Positions 28,517-38,875 of a stretch of DNA of 64,000 nucleotides are shown here, piece after piece (the stretch's first letter is position 1; each line of letters begins with the position of its first letter). This stretch comes from an uncultured Opitutia bacterium (lineage in GTDB: Bacteria > Verrucomicrobiota > Verrucomicrobiia > Opitutales > UBA953), in NCBI GenBank assembly GCA_903850885.1, contig CAINMU010000001.1, positions 1 through 64,000 on the forward strand, read 5' to 3'. The notes below the pieces were generated by a model. It had not been told where the DNA came from. It saw only the letters and a list, made by a program, of their open reading frames with translations, and searched no databases. The position numbers and the translations under genes are program-made.

Positions 28517-29326
28517 ATGAAACGCCACTCTGCCGCTCCCTCCCGCCCACGACCACTCCTCCGCCGTCGCTTCGGCACTCCGCTCGCCGCTGCCGTCCTC
28601 CGCCAGCGCCTCGAATCGCTGGCCTGCGCCGGGACCGACCTGCCGACGCTCTTCGTCCTACCCTCCGGCGGCGAATCTGTCCGCCTCAGCGGCCCGGAAC
28701 TGCACGGCGATATCCATGTCCAGATCGGCTGCGACCGGACCGTGCTGGCGGCGTTGACCGGCGACGTGACCGAAGCCATCTTCGACTTCCGCACGGCGGA
28801 TAAGGCGGTCGTTCAGGCTCTCGTGACGGAGCTAGGCGCGGAACTTCGCGAAGCCAAGGTACGCCGACCCAAACAGGAGGTTCAAGGCCACCTCGTGACC
28901 GGCCACCAGCCCAACGTCGGCCACTTCCTCGCCTGGGCCGCGCGCATGCCAAGCATGGCGGACCACGTCATCCTCGAATCAGCGGTCGACGCTGGTCTGG
29001 CCTGCGACTTCGATTGCTTCGAGCATATCCATGCAGCGATGCACGCGCTAGACTTCATGCGCATGGTCCGCATGGAAGGCGGGTTCGGTAGCGCCGACGA
29101 GGGCGATGAAATCCCGCCGCACTTGCGGCACCCGACGCGCCAAGGGCTCACCGGCAAGGCGGCCATGCTCGTATCCCATGGCGGACACAAGATTCGCCTG
29201 AATGCGACGATTGATTCGAAGCCGAACATCGACGGCAAAAGGCTCCGCCTCCACTACGGCTGGTCTCCCGAACTAAAGCGCTACCTGGTCGGCTGGGTCA
29301 GCGAGCTCGCGCCAAAGGCTCAGTGA
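28517..29326 (+). CDS. hypothetical protein, no family recognised
   Basis: 269 aa ATG ORF (MKRHSAAPSRPRPLLRRRFGTPLAAAVLRQRLESLACAG...) filling the gap between hppA and a convergent gene. Overlapping ORFs on other frames lower confidence. Confidence 0.6.
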   Translation: MKRHSAAPSRPRPLLRRRFGTPLAAAVLRQRLESLACAGTDLPTLFVLPSGGESVRLSGPELHGDIHVQIGCDRTVLAALTGDVTEAIFDFRTADKAVVQALVTELGAELREAKVRRPKQEVQGHLVTGHQPNVGHFLAWAARMPSMADHVILESAVDAGLACDFDCFEHIHAAMHALDFMRMVRMEGGFGSADEGDEIPPHLRHPTRQGLTGKAAMLVSHGGHKIRLNATIDSKPNIDGKRLRLHYGWSPELKRYLVGWVSELAPKAQ

Positions 29327-29883
29327 TCGTCGTGTCGCTGCATCTTCTCGCCCCAAGCGAAGAGGATCATCGAAGCGAGAAACACGCCATGGATGATGGC
29401 CTGCCACATGATCACCTTCTCGTGAGCGGGCGTGAGCGGCTTGTCGCCGGCGGCGGCGGTGATGTCGATGAAGCTCTTGAGCAGATGGATGGCCGAGATG
29501 CTCGCGAGACTGCCGGCGAGCTTCACCTTAAGGGTGTTGGCGTTGATGTGATCGAGCCAGTCGGGGCGATCGCCGTTGTCGCCAAAATCGATGCGCGAGA
29601 CGAAGGTGACGTAGCCGCCGACGACGACCATATTGACGAGGTTAGCCACCATCGAGATGTCCACGAGCGAAAGGATCCCGAGCATAATACTGCTTTCGGT
29701 GGCGGTGGCGAAGTCGTGCAGCAGATGCAGAAGTTCTTGGACGCTCTTCCACGCGTAGGCGATCGCGGCGAAGATCAGCGCGATGTAGATCGGCGCCTGC
29801 ACCCAGCGGCTGGCGAAAATGAAGTATTCCAGCCCGTGCTCGAGCTTCTGAGCGATACCTTCTTTCTTGGAGCCGTTGGTCAT
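29320..29883 (-). CDS. UPF0114 / YqhA-like membrane protein
   Basis: 187 aa; MVVVGGYVTFVSRIDFGDNGDRPDWLDHINANTLKVKLAGSLASISAIHLLKSFI. Confidence 0.88.
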   Translation of the reverse strand: MTNGSKKEGIAQKLEHGLEYFIFASRWVQAPIYIALIFAAIAYAWKSVQELLHLLHDFATATESSIMLGILSLVDISMVANLVNMVVVGGYVTFVSRIDFGDNGDRPDWLDHINANTLKVKLAGSLASISAIHLLKSFIDITAAAGDKPLTPAHEKVIMWQAIIHGVFLASMILFAWGEKMQRHDDH

Positions 29884-30003
29884 GCTGGGAGATTTATCAT
29901 TCCCCGTCCTCCGTCAAGCCGTCGGACAGGACCACGCGTTACAAAAGTCGCTGAGGCTCGGTAGCTTCTGGCCAACGGGTCAACCGATCAAATCTGCCTT
30001 CCG

Positions 30004-31494
30004 TCAGACTCCCACGCTCGCCGCGGCGTCGCCGAGCGGGTCGGCATTCGGCTCGCGCAGGTAGGCATCGGCCTTGGCCGAGACAATCACCCCGTAATTA
30101 ATCGTGCCCAACCAGCCCGACATGATAATACCGACACTGCCGGCATGGTAGAAGCCGCCGACCTGTTCAGGCAAGGCCATCGAAACCTTCAACCCTTCGA
30201 ACTTGGTGCCAAACGAAGTGCCGCCGACATGGCGGACATAACGGTTCACCGTCCGCGGCGTGGCCGCTTCGGCATGGTCTACCTTAGAACGGATGTCGGG
30301 GATGAATTTCTCTAGGCCGCGAAACGATTCCTCGATCACGCGCGCCTTATGCGTCTGGTAATCGGCATCGGAAAGGTGCGCCCAATCTTCCCATTTCTGG
30401 TTGATCGACGTGACGACCGCGTAGCGCGGCTTCTTAGTGTGCGGACGCGTATCCGGATAGTAGACCGAATAGGTGCGCGAGGTCGTGTGAAAGTCGATCA
30501 GCTCCTGACTCGAAAACGGCTTGGCCTCGGAGGTGAACACTAAGTCACCGATATGTGGGATGCTTTCGCCTTCGCGGACCCCCATGTAAACCTGACAGGA
30601 AGAGGTGTTCACGCGGACTTTACGGGCTTCTTCCAGGAAGGGCGCCTCGAAGGCATCCTCCCCGCCCATCTTCAGGACCGTATCTTTAATATTAGCGTTG
30701 GAGACGACAGTGGCGCAGGCGACTTCAGCCTCTTCGCCCAGACGCGTGCCGCGAAGTTTCACGCCCACGACGCGGCGGCGGCCCGAGGCGTCTTTTTCGA
30801 CGAGCACCTTCTCGACGAGGACGTTGCGGCGGATATCGACCCCATTCGCCTTCATCTCCACCGTCATGAGGTTAATCATCGTATCCGTACCGCCTTGAAA
30901 AATGAAAACCCCCTTCGACATGAAATTGGAGAAGACGATGCCGAACGTGATCGCCGGATCTTCTAAAGTCGAACCGTTGGCGTAAGCGATGGGCTCGAGC
31001 AAGAGGCGTTGGACGTCCGGCCGGCCGGGGAAAAACTGCTCAAAGAGCTCGCGGGTCGTGCGGCTATCGTTGTCGTAATAATTCATCTCCCGCAGGTGCG
31101 CGAAGAAAGCCTCGACGGTCTCAGCGGGGATCCGGAATTGTTCGATCAGGATTCGCGTGAAATCTGCCCGATCAAAAGTCGTGCGGACGTCGAAGTCGGG
31201 ATTGATGAAACGGACGTCGCTGAGCTGATGGATGCGATCCGAGATCTCCTTGGTCCAATACCGGCGCGTCGACTTGATCATCCCGAAAGGAAAGCCGTGC
31301 AGGGAAATGTCGAAGACGTGCCCGCCCGCCCGTTTGAAGAAAGTCGCCAAGCCTCCGAGCTGGTAGTGATGTTCCAAGAGGAGCACCTTGCGTCCGAACT
31401 TAGCTAAGTTATTGGCGGCGGTCATCCCCCCTAAGCCTGCACCGATGACCACGGCGTCGTAACGCGGAAGCAGGTTATCAAAGGGCGAAGGCAT
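30004..31494 (-). CDS. FAD-dependent oxidoreductase, phytoene desaturase / retinol saturase (CrtISO-like) family
   Basis: ORF 30004-31641; likely start [56 protein letters not shown]-terminal [26 protein letters not shown]. Confidence 0.88.
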   Translation of the reverse strand: MPSPFDNLLPRYDAVVIGAGLGGMTAANNLAKFGRKVLLLEHHYQLGGLATFFKRAGGHVFDISLHGFPFGMIKSTRRYWTKEISDRIHQLSDVRFINPDFDVRTTFDRADFTRILIEQFRIPAETVEAFFAHLREMNYYDNDSRTTRELFEQFFPGRPDVQRLLLEPIAYANGSTLEDPAITFGIVFSNFMSKGVFIFQGGTDTMINLMTVEMKANGVDIRRNVLVEKVLVEKDASGRRRVVGVKLRGTRLGEEAEVACATVVSNANIKDTVLKMGGEDAFEAPFLEEARKVRVNTSSCQVYMGVREGESIPHIGDLVFTSEAKPFSSQELIDFHTTSRTYSVYYPDTRPHTKKPRYAVVTSINQKWEDWAHLSDADYQTHKARVIEESFRGLEKFIPDIRSKVDHAEAATPRTVNRYVRHVGGTSFGTKFEGLKVSMALPEQVGGFYHAGSVGIIMSGWLGTINYGVIVSAKADAYLREPNADPLGDAAASVGV

Positions 31495-31580
31495 AACGAA
31501 AGAAAGAGAAGGAAGGACGTAGCAGGGGTTGAGGGGAAGTCGAAAGCGGTCAAGCCGTTCTTCGACATTCCCTCTCAGGC

Positions 31581-32432
31581 TTAAGCCCAACCCATGGACC
31601 AGCCCACCCGGTGGCACTTTAACCGCACCTTCTTCCCCCAAAGGGCGGTTAATTGTCTCGAAGTCAGAACCTCCTGCAAAGGCCCGGAGGCCAATTTCTG
31701 CCCGTCACGTAAAAGCAAAACATGGCTAAAAGCCGGGACGATTTCCTCGACGTGGTGGGTGACCAGAACGACCGACACGCCAGGCAACCGCCGGGGCAGC
31801 TGCTGCAAGAGCGTCAGGAAATCTCGGCGGGCCAGAGGGTCGAGCCCCGCGCAGGGTTCATCTAAAATCAAAAGCGCGGGGGCGGATGCTAAGGCCCGCG
31901 CGATAAGAACTCGCTGGCGTTCGCCCTGCGAAAGGTGACCCCACGGACGCAAGGCGACGCCACCCGCCTTCAACTGGCGTAACAACTTGCGCGCGATGGA
32001 TAGCGCCGCCGGTTTGGGCCGACGCCAAAGATTGATCACACCGTCGATCCCGCTGGCAACGATGTGCAAGGCCGGCTCACTTGGCTGAATCAAAGCCGCC
32101 ACCGCTGGGCCGGCTAATCCGATGCGACGGCGCAACTCACGCCAATCACTCCGTCCGAACGTCTCACCGAGAACGGAAATATTCCCAGATGTCGGCGCGA
32201 AATAGCCGGTCAAGGCCGCCAAAAGAGATGACTTGCCGGAGCCGTTAGGACCAAGAATCACCCAATGCTGCCCTGGCTCAACGCGCCAATCCAGACTACG
32301 TAGAATCACCTTACGCTCCCGGGCGATTCGAAGTTTTGTCACCGCCAGCACTGGTACTTTAGAAGAAACGGGAGGCACGCTGATGGGCTTTAAAGGACTT
32401 CCCGGCCGCTTCCAAGCCACAATCCGATGCAT
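31581..32432 (-). CDS. ABC transporter ATP-binding protein
   Basis: Walker [10 protein letters not shown], signature [16 protein letters not shown], Walker [14 protein letters not shown]. Confidence 0.92.
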   Translation of the reverse strand: MHRIVAWKRPGSPLKPISVPPVSSKVPVLAVTKLRIARERKVILRSLDWRVEPGQHWVILGPNGSGKSSLLAALTGYFAPTSGNISVLGETFGRSDWRELRRRIGLAGPAVAALIQPSEPALHIVASGIDGVINLWRRPKPAALSIARKLLRQLKAGGVALRPWGHLSQGERQRVLIARALASAPALLILDEPCAGLDPLARRDFLTLLQQLPRRLPGVSVVLVTHHVEEIVPAFSHVLLLRDGQKLASGPLQEVLTSRQLTALWGKKVRLKCHRVGWSMGWA

Positions 32433-32475
32433 CCCCGACTCTTGCACTTCACGTAAAAATACTTACTGCATTCCT

Positions 32476-33168
32476 ATGTCGTGGAGATTTGTCCTCATCC
32501 TGACCGTCAGCCTGACGCTGGGGCTTCACGCTGCACCCGCCGAACCCGCCACCTCCAAGGAGGACATGGCGGAAATCGAAGCCCTGCGCCTAAAAGTCCG
32601 GGCCGCGAATCCTGACCAACCAGGCAAAGCCGAACCCACTGCACCGGTCAACGTCAGTCCGATCAAACCCGAAGACCTTACCGAACTCGACGCCCTTAAA
32701 AGGAAAGCCAACTTAGCCAACACGGACCCTGGAGCACAAATCAACAAGACCCGAAAAGCCCAAGTCATCCGGGCCGAAGAAGAAGGCGGCGGCTTTGAAT
32801 TGGTTTTGATCCTGGACGCCGACGTCCCAAGTCCAGCCGTGATCCGCGCGAATGGTCACACCCTCGGAGAAAAAATCGAAGTGGTCGGTTTTTTTGATGG
32901 AGCCGCTAAATTCGAAGGCGCTTATTATCCATTCATCAAGTCCCCTGAAGCCAAGCCAGAGTCCGCACCCATTAATCCATCCGCCGCTCAGGGCGCGACG
33001 CCCCCCGCCGAAAACCCTGACGACAAGGACGATGGCTTCGGCGGCTTTCAGATTAGTAATATTCTCTTTGCGGCGTTCATCACCGTGGCCGGCGCGATTG
33101 TCTTCCTGAAAATTAAAGCGTATTTCGATGCCAAGAAAACCAAAGGGAAACGTCGGCGCCGCGCATGA
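32476..33168 (+). CDS. hypothetical secreted/membrane-anchored protein (signal peptide, C-terminal TM helix)
   Basis: ORF 32233-33168; likely start MSWRFVLILTVSLTLGLHAAPAEP; C-terminal ISNILFAAFITVAGAIVFLKIKAYFDAKKTKGKRRRRA. Overlaps the next gene by ATGA. Confidence 0.72.
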   Translation: MSWRFVLILTVSLTLGLHAAPAEPATSKEDMAEIEALRLKVRAANPDQPGKAEPTAPVNVSPIKPEDLTELDALKRKANLANTDPGAQINKTRKAQVIRAEEEGGGFELVLILDADVPSPAVIRANGHTLGEKIEVVGFFDGAAKFEGAYYPFIKSPEAKPESAPINPSAAQGATPPAENPDDKDDGFGGFQISNILFAAFITVAGAIVFLKIKAYFDAKKTKGKRRRRA

Positions 33169-33911
33169 TTCGCAGATTCTTATTATGCCTGGCTACCGCC
33201 GGCTTCACGACTCTCGCGGCGGCCAATAAAAACGAGGGCCCGGACAAGATTTCGCCGCTCTCCTTGACGCTCAAAGAAAACGCCGAGACGCGCATCACCT
33301 GCGAATACCGGGGCGAAGGCGGGGCCGCCAAATACTCCGGGATTTATCATTATAAAATCTGGATTCCCCAAGGCTACGCCGCCGACCCGAAGAAAAACTG
33401 GAAGTCTCTCTTCATCGCCTCCCCGGGTGGTAATGCGAATATGGGCTTCATGGCGCGATGGATCAAGGCCCACGGGTATATCGCCATCATGCTCGAAGAA
33501 TCGAGAAACGGGCCTTGGGACCCCACGGTGGGCAATTTCTTGGCTGCCCATAATGATGTGCTCAAACGCGTGCGGCTCATGCCTTACGGCAAAGTCTGCA
33601 CCGGATTCTCGGGCGGAGCGCGGGCCAGCTCCATCTTTGTCACGATCGCTCCGGGCTTCGGCGGCATAATCCTGCAAGGAGCGGGCGTGGGCGTGCTGGA
33701 TAACGGGATCTACGGACTCCGCGGCATCCAGCTTCCCGCCGTGGCCATGACGATGGGCACCACAGATTCGAATCGACCTGAAATCGCCAAGCTCCGCGAA
33801 ACATTGGAAGACCGACTCGAGGTTTTTGACTTCGTCGGCGGCCATGCCTGGGCACCCCAAGCGACCATCGAAAAGGCCTTGGACTTCGTTGACTCCTGTC
33901 TGCCCAAGTAG
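33165..33911 (+). CDS. secreted alpha/beta-hydrolase-like protein
   Basis: 248 aa; signal peptide; YKIWIPQGYAADPKKNWKSLFIASPGG; nucleophile-elbow-like CTGFSGGARAS; C-terminal GGHAWAP. Confidence 0.7.
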   Translation: MIRRFLLCLATAGFTTLAAANKNEGPDKISPLSLTLKENAETRITCEYRGEGGAAKYSGIYHYKIWIPQGYAADPKKNWKSLFIASPGGNANMGFMARWIKAHGYIAIMLEESRNGPWDPTVGNFLAAHNDVLKRVRLMPYGKVCTGFSGGARASSIFVTIAPGFGGIILQGAGVGVLDNGIYGLRGIQLPAVAMTMGTTDSNRPEIAKLRETLEDRLEVFDFVGGHAWAPQATIEKALDFVDSCLPK

Positions 33912-33955
33912 ACTTGCCAGCCTTGTCGTCGTGGGGCATTGCTTAGTCCTACCCC

Positions 33956-35032
33956 ATGAGAATCGCCCTCGTCTTATCTTTGCTCGCCTCCGCCCTCGGT
34001 GCGGCCGAGGCCCCTTTAAAATTCAACGACCCTAAGCCGCAAGCTTATCACCTGACGGCCCGAGCCAGCGAAATTGATCCACGGTGCCAAGCCCACCCAG
34101 AAGTCGATTTCCTTCTAGAGAAAGGGGGCAAGCCCGCCGATGTCCAGAATGCCAGCGTGGATACGCGCGTTGCGCCCCGCGGCCAAATCGTGATCTGGCT
34201 CATGGGCTACAACCAAGTTCAGGCGGAACTCCTGAACAGCTATGGCCTGCATTACATCCAAGTCAGCTATGCGAAGGAATGGTTCGGCAAACTTAACACC
34301 GAACCTGCCGACGATTCCCAGCACCTCGGGAATATTCGCCTCGAAGCCACCGCCGGCGTCGATGCCAGTAAGTCGATCAACATTCCCGTCCCGGACAGCA
34401 TGCGGGAACGTGCTTATCAGTTCGTGAAGCACCTCGCGAAGACCAACCCCCCAGGCAAGTGGTCGCTCTTCCTTTCCAAAGACGGTAAGACCCTGGACTG
34501 GGAGCGCGTCATCATTTCCGGCTCATCGCACGGAGCGACATCATCCGCCCGCTTCGGCCTGTATCAGAAAGTCGCGCGCGTCGTGATGCTCTGCGGCCCG
34601 CGCGACAATCTGGACGATTGGCAGGCCTTACCGTCGGCGACGCCCAAGAATCGTTTCTTCGGTTACAGCCACGTCCTCGATAGCGGCTGGAGCGGCGATC
34701 ACTACCCACGCTCTTGGCTCCTGATGGGGCTCAATCAGTTCGGCCCCATCGTGAATACCGAGAAGGAGAAAGCGCCTTACGGTTATTCGCGCCGACTGAT
34801 CACAGACGCTCCGCTCAAAGGCACCGAAAAGGAACAGGCGGCGCGCGGCCACGGCTACGTTACACCTGGCAAGAGCTCACCCCAGGACGCCGCCGGCAAA
34901 TTCCAGCAGGACGACGTCTGGCGCTATCTTTATACCTCCGACGTCGAGAAGGTCGGCGCCGCTGTCCCTCCCGAAGCCGGCGTGAAGATGGACCAGCGTA
35001 CGGACGCCAAGCCCAAGGCGAAGAAGAAGTAA
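33956..35032 (+). CDS. secreted alpha/beta-hydrolase-like protein (possibly BPSS1187 family)
   Basis: 358 aa; signal peptide MRIALVLSLLASALGAAEAP; GSSHGATSSARFGLYQKVARVVMLCGPRDN. Confidence 0.65.
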   Translation: MRIALVLSLLASALGAAEAPLKFNDPKPQAYHLTARASEIDPRCQAHPEVDFLLEKGGKPADVQNASVDTRVAPRGQIVIWLMGYNQVQAELLNSYGLHYIQVSYAKEWFGKLNTEPADDSQHLGNIRLEATAGVDASKSINIPVPDSMRERAYQFVKHLAKTNPPGKWSLFLSKDGKTLDWERVIISGSSHGATSSARFGLYQKVARVVMLCGPRDNLDDWQALPSATPKNRFFGYSHVLDSGWSGDHYPRSWLLMGLNQFGPIVNTEKEKAPYGYSRRLITDAPLKGTEKEQAARGHGYVTPGKSSPQDAAGKFQQDDVWRYLYTSDVEKVGAAVPPEAGVKMDQRTDAKPKAKKK

Positions 35033-35092
35033 GCCCCCGCACGGACGGCTTGCACTCGGCGGCCTTTCGGCTGTTGGATAGTCGCGTACACC

Positions 35093-35785
35093 GTGGCTAT
35101 CCGCATCGACCTCGTCACCCTCTTCCCCGGCATGGCCGACGGCTTCTTGCAGGAGTCGGTGATTGGCCGCGCCATAGACAAGGGACTTATCGCCTTTAAG
35201 GCCCATGACCTGCGGACCTATTCCAAAGACAAGCACCGGAAGGTGGACGACATGCCTTACGGGGGCGGCCCGGGGATGCTCATGACCTGCCAACCCCTGT
35301 TTGATGCCGTCGACGCCTTGGCCAGCCCCGACTGTGAAGTTATCTACCTCTGCCCCGACGGGGAGCAGCTGACTAACGCCCTCGCGCGTGAATTAGCCGA
35401 AAAAAAGCATTTAATCCTTATTTCAGGCCATTATGAGGGCATCGACCAACGTTTCCGGGACCGCAAAGTCACCCGGGAGCTATCGATCGGTGATTATGTG
35501 CTCACAAATGGCACTTTACCGGCCTGCGTCCTGGTCGATTGCATCGGTCGCCAGATTCCAGGGGTGCTGGGAGAGGAAAACTCCTTGACGGGAGACAGTT
35601 ACAACGGCAAGTTGCTCGCCTTTCCGCAGTTCACCCGACCCTCTGTTTACGATGGTCTCGAGGTGCCCCCGGTCCTCCTCGGAGGAAACCACGCTGATAT
35701 CGAAAAGTGGCGCCGGGAAAGGCAAATCGAGAAGACAAAGCAACGCAGACCGGACCTCCTGAAAGACCAAGAACACCAGCCATGA
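35093..35785 (+). CDS. trmD: tRNA (guanine-N1)-methyltransferase
   Basis: 230 aa, GTG start; [72 protein letters not shown]. Confidence 0.97.
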   Translation: MAIRIDLVTLFPGMADGFLQESVIGRAIDKGLIAFKAHDLRTYSKDKHRKVDDMPYGGGPGMLMTCQPLFDAVDALASPDCEVIYLCPDGEQLTNALARELAEKKHLILISGHYEGIDQRFRDRKVTRELSIGDYVLTNGTLPACVLVDCIGRQIPGVLGEENSLTGDSYNGKLLAFPQFTRPSVYDGLEVPPVLLGGNHADIEKWRRERQIEKTKQRRPDLLKDQEHQP

Positions 35786-36171
35786 GCAGCAACCATCCCC
35801 TCATTCAATTTGCCACCAACCCCCAGCTAAAGACTGGCCGCGGTGACAATGCATTTAAAGTCGGAGACGGCGTACGCGTCTCAACCAAGGTCCGCGAAGG
35901 CGACAAAGAGCGTACCCAGATCTTTTCGGGCATCGTCATCTCCCGTAAGGGTGGAGACGTCCAAGAAACCTTCACGGTTCGCCGGGTTTCCTTCGGCGAA
36001 GGCGTTGAACGTACTTTCCCGGTCCATTCCCCTAATATCGAGAAAATCGAAGTTGAGCGCGTCTCTCAGGTCATGCGCGCCCGCCTCTTCTATCTCCGTG
36101 GCCGTCAAGGCAAGTCCGCGACCAAGGTTAAGGAAAAGCGCTTCGAGCCGACCGAGGCCCAGGCCAAATAA
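35782..36171 (+). CDS. rplS: 50S ribosomal protein L19
   Basis: [10 protein letters not shown]...[33 protein letters not shown]...[36 protein letters not shown] overlap with trmD. Confidence 0.97.
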   Translation: MSSNHPLIQFATNPQLKTGRGDNAFKVGDGVRVSTKVREGDKERTQIFSGIVISRKGGDVQETFTVRRVSFGEGVERTFPVHSPNIEKIEVERVSQVMRARLFYLRGRQGKSATKVKEKRFEPTEAQAK

Positions 36172-36190
36172 GACCCCTCACGGTCTTACC

Positions 36191-36218
36191 AAAAACCCGC
36201 CAGCCGCGGGTTTTTTTA
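36191..36218 (+). terminator. Rho-independent terminator after rplS
   Basis: aaaaacccgc-cagc-cgcgggttttttta. Confidence 0.82.
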
Positions 36219-36466
36219 TGGCAAAACGTTTAACTTTGCCGACCGATTAAAAAATGCCGCGGTCGATCCAAAAAAGCAGTTACGCACAATAAACCTTTGA
36301 TGGTAAGTGGGTTGTTTTGCGTGTTTTTGAACCTAAAATTAAACCTCCCTCAAAAATAATCTGGAAACATGCAGGGGAAGGCTTGACTCCCCTCTCGCCG
36401 CCTGCGTCCTTGCACGTCCGTCTTTTGGCAAATGCCTCAACCGGACAACCACCACCTTCTCCCACC

Positions 36467-36733
36467 ATGTTACGCATCCGCCTCCAACGCTTCGGTACGA
36501 AAAATGAGCCGACCTATCGTCTCGTCGTCGCCGAACAAAGCATCCGTCGCGACGGCCGTTTTGTCGAAGTCCTCGGCAACTACAACCCACGCGCTCGCGG
36601 ACAGACCCCCCCTTTAAGCATCAACGTCGAACGCGTGGAGCACTGGATCAAGCTCGGTGCCCAGCCTTCTGATACCGCTAAGTCGCTCGTGAAGCGCGCT
36701 CGCGGTTTAGCCGCTACCCCGGCTAAGGCGTAA
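36467..36733 (+). CDS. rpsP: 30S ribosomal protein S16
   Basis: MLRIRLQRFGTKNEPTYRLVVAEQSIRRDGRFVEVLGNYNPRA...LSINVERVEHWIKLGAQPSDTAKSLV. Confidence 0.97.
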   Translation: MLRIRLQRFGTKNEPTYRLVVAEQSIRRDGRFVEVLGNYNPRARGQTPPLSINVERVEHWIKLGAQPSDTAKSLVKRARGLAATPAKA

Positions 36734-36766
36734 TTACTACTGCGGCTCAGCCGCCACCCTGACGAT

Positions 36767-36800
36767 GAAACGCCCCGCTTTAAAGCGGGGCGTTTCATTT
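36767..36800 (+). terminator. Rho-independent terminator after rpsP
   Basis: gaaacgccccgctttaaagcggggcgtttcattt, near-perfect hairpin. Confidence 0.8.
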
Positions 36801-36825
36801 GGCTAAGCTCTCGGCCAGCTGAGAT

Positions 36826-37089
36826 TTAATTCGTCTTAGTCCAGCCGCCCTTGCCGTCCTTCTCAAGCTTCTGAAAGCCGGCTTGAGCCAGCCGACGATC
36901 ATTCACGGACTGTTTCATCGCCCCTTCGCCGTAGCGGATCGTAAGGCTGGGAGACTCCAGCACCCGACGGCACTCCTCGCCGGTCACGGGATGTTTCAAA
37001 AAGTCGGGAGCCTCGGCTGGTAAATCCACTTCGAACTCCGCCCCTTCCGCTCCGTCCGGCTTGATTACGATGTAACGTCTGAGGGGCAT
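36826..37089 (-). CDS. hypothetical small protein
   Basis: 87 aa, immediately downstream of the ABC permease genes on the same strand: MPLRRYIVIKPDGAEGAEFEVDLPAEAPDFLKHPVTGEECRRVLESPSLTIRYGEG. Confidence 0.65.
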   Translation of the reverse strand: MPLRRYIVIKPDGAEGAEFEVDLPAEAPDFLKHPVTGEECRRVLESPSLTIRYGEGAMKQSVNDRRLAQAGFQKLEKDGKGGWTKTN

Positions 37090-37097
37090 TGGGGAAA

Positions 37098-37961
37098 TTA
37101 CCGTTTAGATGATCGTGGGTCAAAAGCATCGCGAAGGCCATCCCCTAAGAAATTTAGCGAGAGCAAGGTTAGAGCAAAGACGACCGAGGGCGAAATCAGA
37201 AGCCAAGGGCACTCTTCCATGATGTCGGCACCCTCCTTAATCATGAGGCCCCAGGAGGTCATCGGGGCTTTGACACCTAAACCCAAGAAACTGACGAAAG
37301 CCTCCAGCAACATCACCCCGGGAACCGTCAAGGTCGCGCAGACGGCGATCGTGCCCGCCAGGTTAGGGAGGTAGTGATGCCGAAAAATGCCCAACCGGGA
37401 TTGCCCGAGCGCCACAGCGGCCTGGACGAATTGCGAGCCCTTGAGCTCACGCGTCTGATTCCGGATGATACGAGCCATGGTAAGCCAGGAAACGCCGCCA
37501 ACCGCCAAGAAGATCATCGGCATGTTTTGGCCGAAAAGAACCGTGGCGAGAATCACGATCAAGGTCAGGGGCAGCGTGCTGACGATATCGACGAGGCGCA
37601 TCAGACCGTCCTCGGTTCGCCCGCCGACCTCGGCGGCGAGCACGCCGTAAATGATACCCACGAAAAGCGCGACGGCCGTCGCAATGAAGCCGACGAACAA
37701 AGAAATGGCGCCTCCCTGCAAGAGCCGGGAGAGTACATCTCGGCCCAGCAAATCGGTACCCAGCCAATGGCTGGAGCTCGGACCCATCGCGCTGGCTTCG
37801 AGATTTTGCGCCATGTATGGGTAGGGCGAGATCCACGGCGATAACGCGCAAAGCAAGGCCACCACGACCAAGAAGCAACCTGACCAGACCGCCATTCGGT
37901 CTTTCCGAAACCGCTGCCAACCGGTTTCTGTCTGATAAGTCGAAACAGTCGAGGCCATCAT
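37098..37961 (-). CDS. ABC transporter permease, OppC/DppC family
   Basis: 287 aa; HWLGTDLLGRDVLSRLLQGGAISLFVGF, EAFVSFLGLGVKAPMTSWGLMI. Confidence 0.93.
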   Translation of the reverse strand: MMASTVSTYQTETGWQRFRKDRMAVWSGCFLVVVALLCALSPWISPYPYMAQNLEASAMGPSSSHWLGTDLLGRDVLSRLLQGGAISLFVGFIATAVALFVGIIYGVLAAEVGGRTEDGLMRLVDIVSTLPLTLIVILATVLFGQNMPMIFLAVGGVSWLTMARIIRNQTRELKGSQFVQAAVALGQSRLGIFRHHYLPNLAGTIAVCATLTVPGVMLLEAFVSFLGLGVKAPMTSWGLMIKEGADIMEECPWLLISPSVVFALTLLSLNFLGDGLRDAFDPRSSKR

Positions 37962-38875
37962 CGAGCGCGGGCTATCCGCGGATTAAGGGCGGCGTTCGTC
38001 AGGTCAGCCAAGAGATTGAGCACGAGCAACGCTACGGCATAAATAATCGTCGTCCCTAAGATTAGGGTGACATCGCGATTGATGATGGCACTCACGAAGA
38101 GCCGACCGAGACCTGGGACATCGAAGAGCGACTCGACCACGAAAGACCCCGAGACCAAAGCCGCTGCCGCAGGCCCTAGGTAAGTAATCACCGGCAACAA
38201 GGCATTACGCAAAGCGTGCACGAACCAGACGCGCACGGGCGGCACGCCTTTGGCGTAGGCGGTCCGGACATAATCCAGCGAGCGTACCTCCATCATCGAG
38301 CCCCGCGTCAGGCGGGCCAACGGGGCCGCCGTGATCAGACCCAAGGTGCAAGCCGGTAAGATAAAATGGATCGCCGAGCCCCAGCCGCAGGGCGGCACCC
38401 ACCCAAGCCCCAAGGAGAACACCAAAGCAAACAGCGGCCCCAACACGAAAGACGGGACACAGATACCGATGAGCGAGAAACCCATCGGCACTCGATCCAA
38501 CCAACTATTAGGCCGTACCGCCGCCAGGACCCCGACCGGCACGCCGATGAGAATTGCCAGCAATAAAGAAACTAAGCCCAGCGAAATCGAAACCGGAATC
38601 CGCGAGCCGATGACCTCGTTCACCGTCCAGCCAGGATATTTCAAAGACGGCCCCAAGTCGCCCTGAGCTAAACGCGAAACGTAATTCCACCATTGCACGT
38701 AGATCGGACGGTCGAGCCCATAATATTCTTCCAGCCGGGCTTTAACTTCGGCGGGCAAGGGTCGTTCTTTATCGAAAGGTCCGCCCGGGACGGCATGGGC
38801 CAGAAAAAACGTCGCCGTGACTACGATCAACATGACCGGCACCATCTCGATCAACCTTTTAAAGACGTACCGCAT
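37958..38875 (-). CDS. ABC transporter permease, OppB/DppB family
   Basis: 305 aa; MRYVFKRLIEMVPVMLIVVTATFFLAHAVPGGPFD, YGLDRPIYVQWWNYV, VVESLFDVPGLGRLFVSAIINRD. Confidence 0.93.
   Translation of the reverse strand: MRYVFKRLIEMVPVMLIVVTATFFLAHAVPGGPFDKERPLPAEVKARLEEYYGLDRPIYVQWWNYVSRLAQGDLGPSLKYPGWTVNEVIGSRIPVSISLGLVSLLLAILIGVPVGVLAAVRPNSWLDRVPMGFSLIGICVPSFVLGPLFALVFSLGLGWVPPCGWGSAIHFILPACTLGLITAAPLARLTRGSMMEVRSLDYVRTAYAKGVPPVRVWFVHALRNALLPVITYLGPAAAALVSGSFVVESLFDVPGLGRLFVSAIINRDVTLILGTTIIYAVALLVLNLLADLTNAALNPRIARAR

Noticed and set aside
28357-28803. Overlapping ORFs on both strands (145 and 151 aa) upstream of the 269-aa gene
   Set aside because: Compositionally biased (Arg/Pro/Ser-rich) and mutually overlapping; the 28517-29326 frame is more protein-like.
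32233-32475. N-terminal extension of the 311-aa ORF
   Set aside because: Overlaps the divergent ABC ATPase gene; the Met at 32476 begins a proper signal peptide, so the extension is unlikely to be translated.
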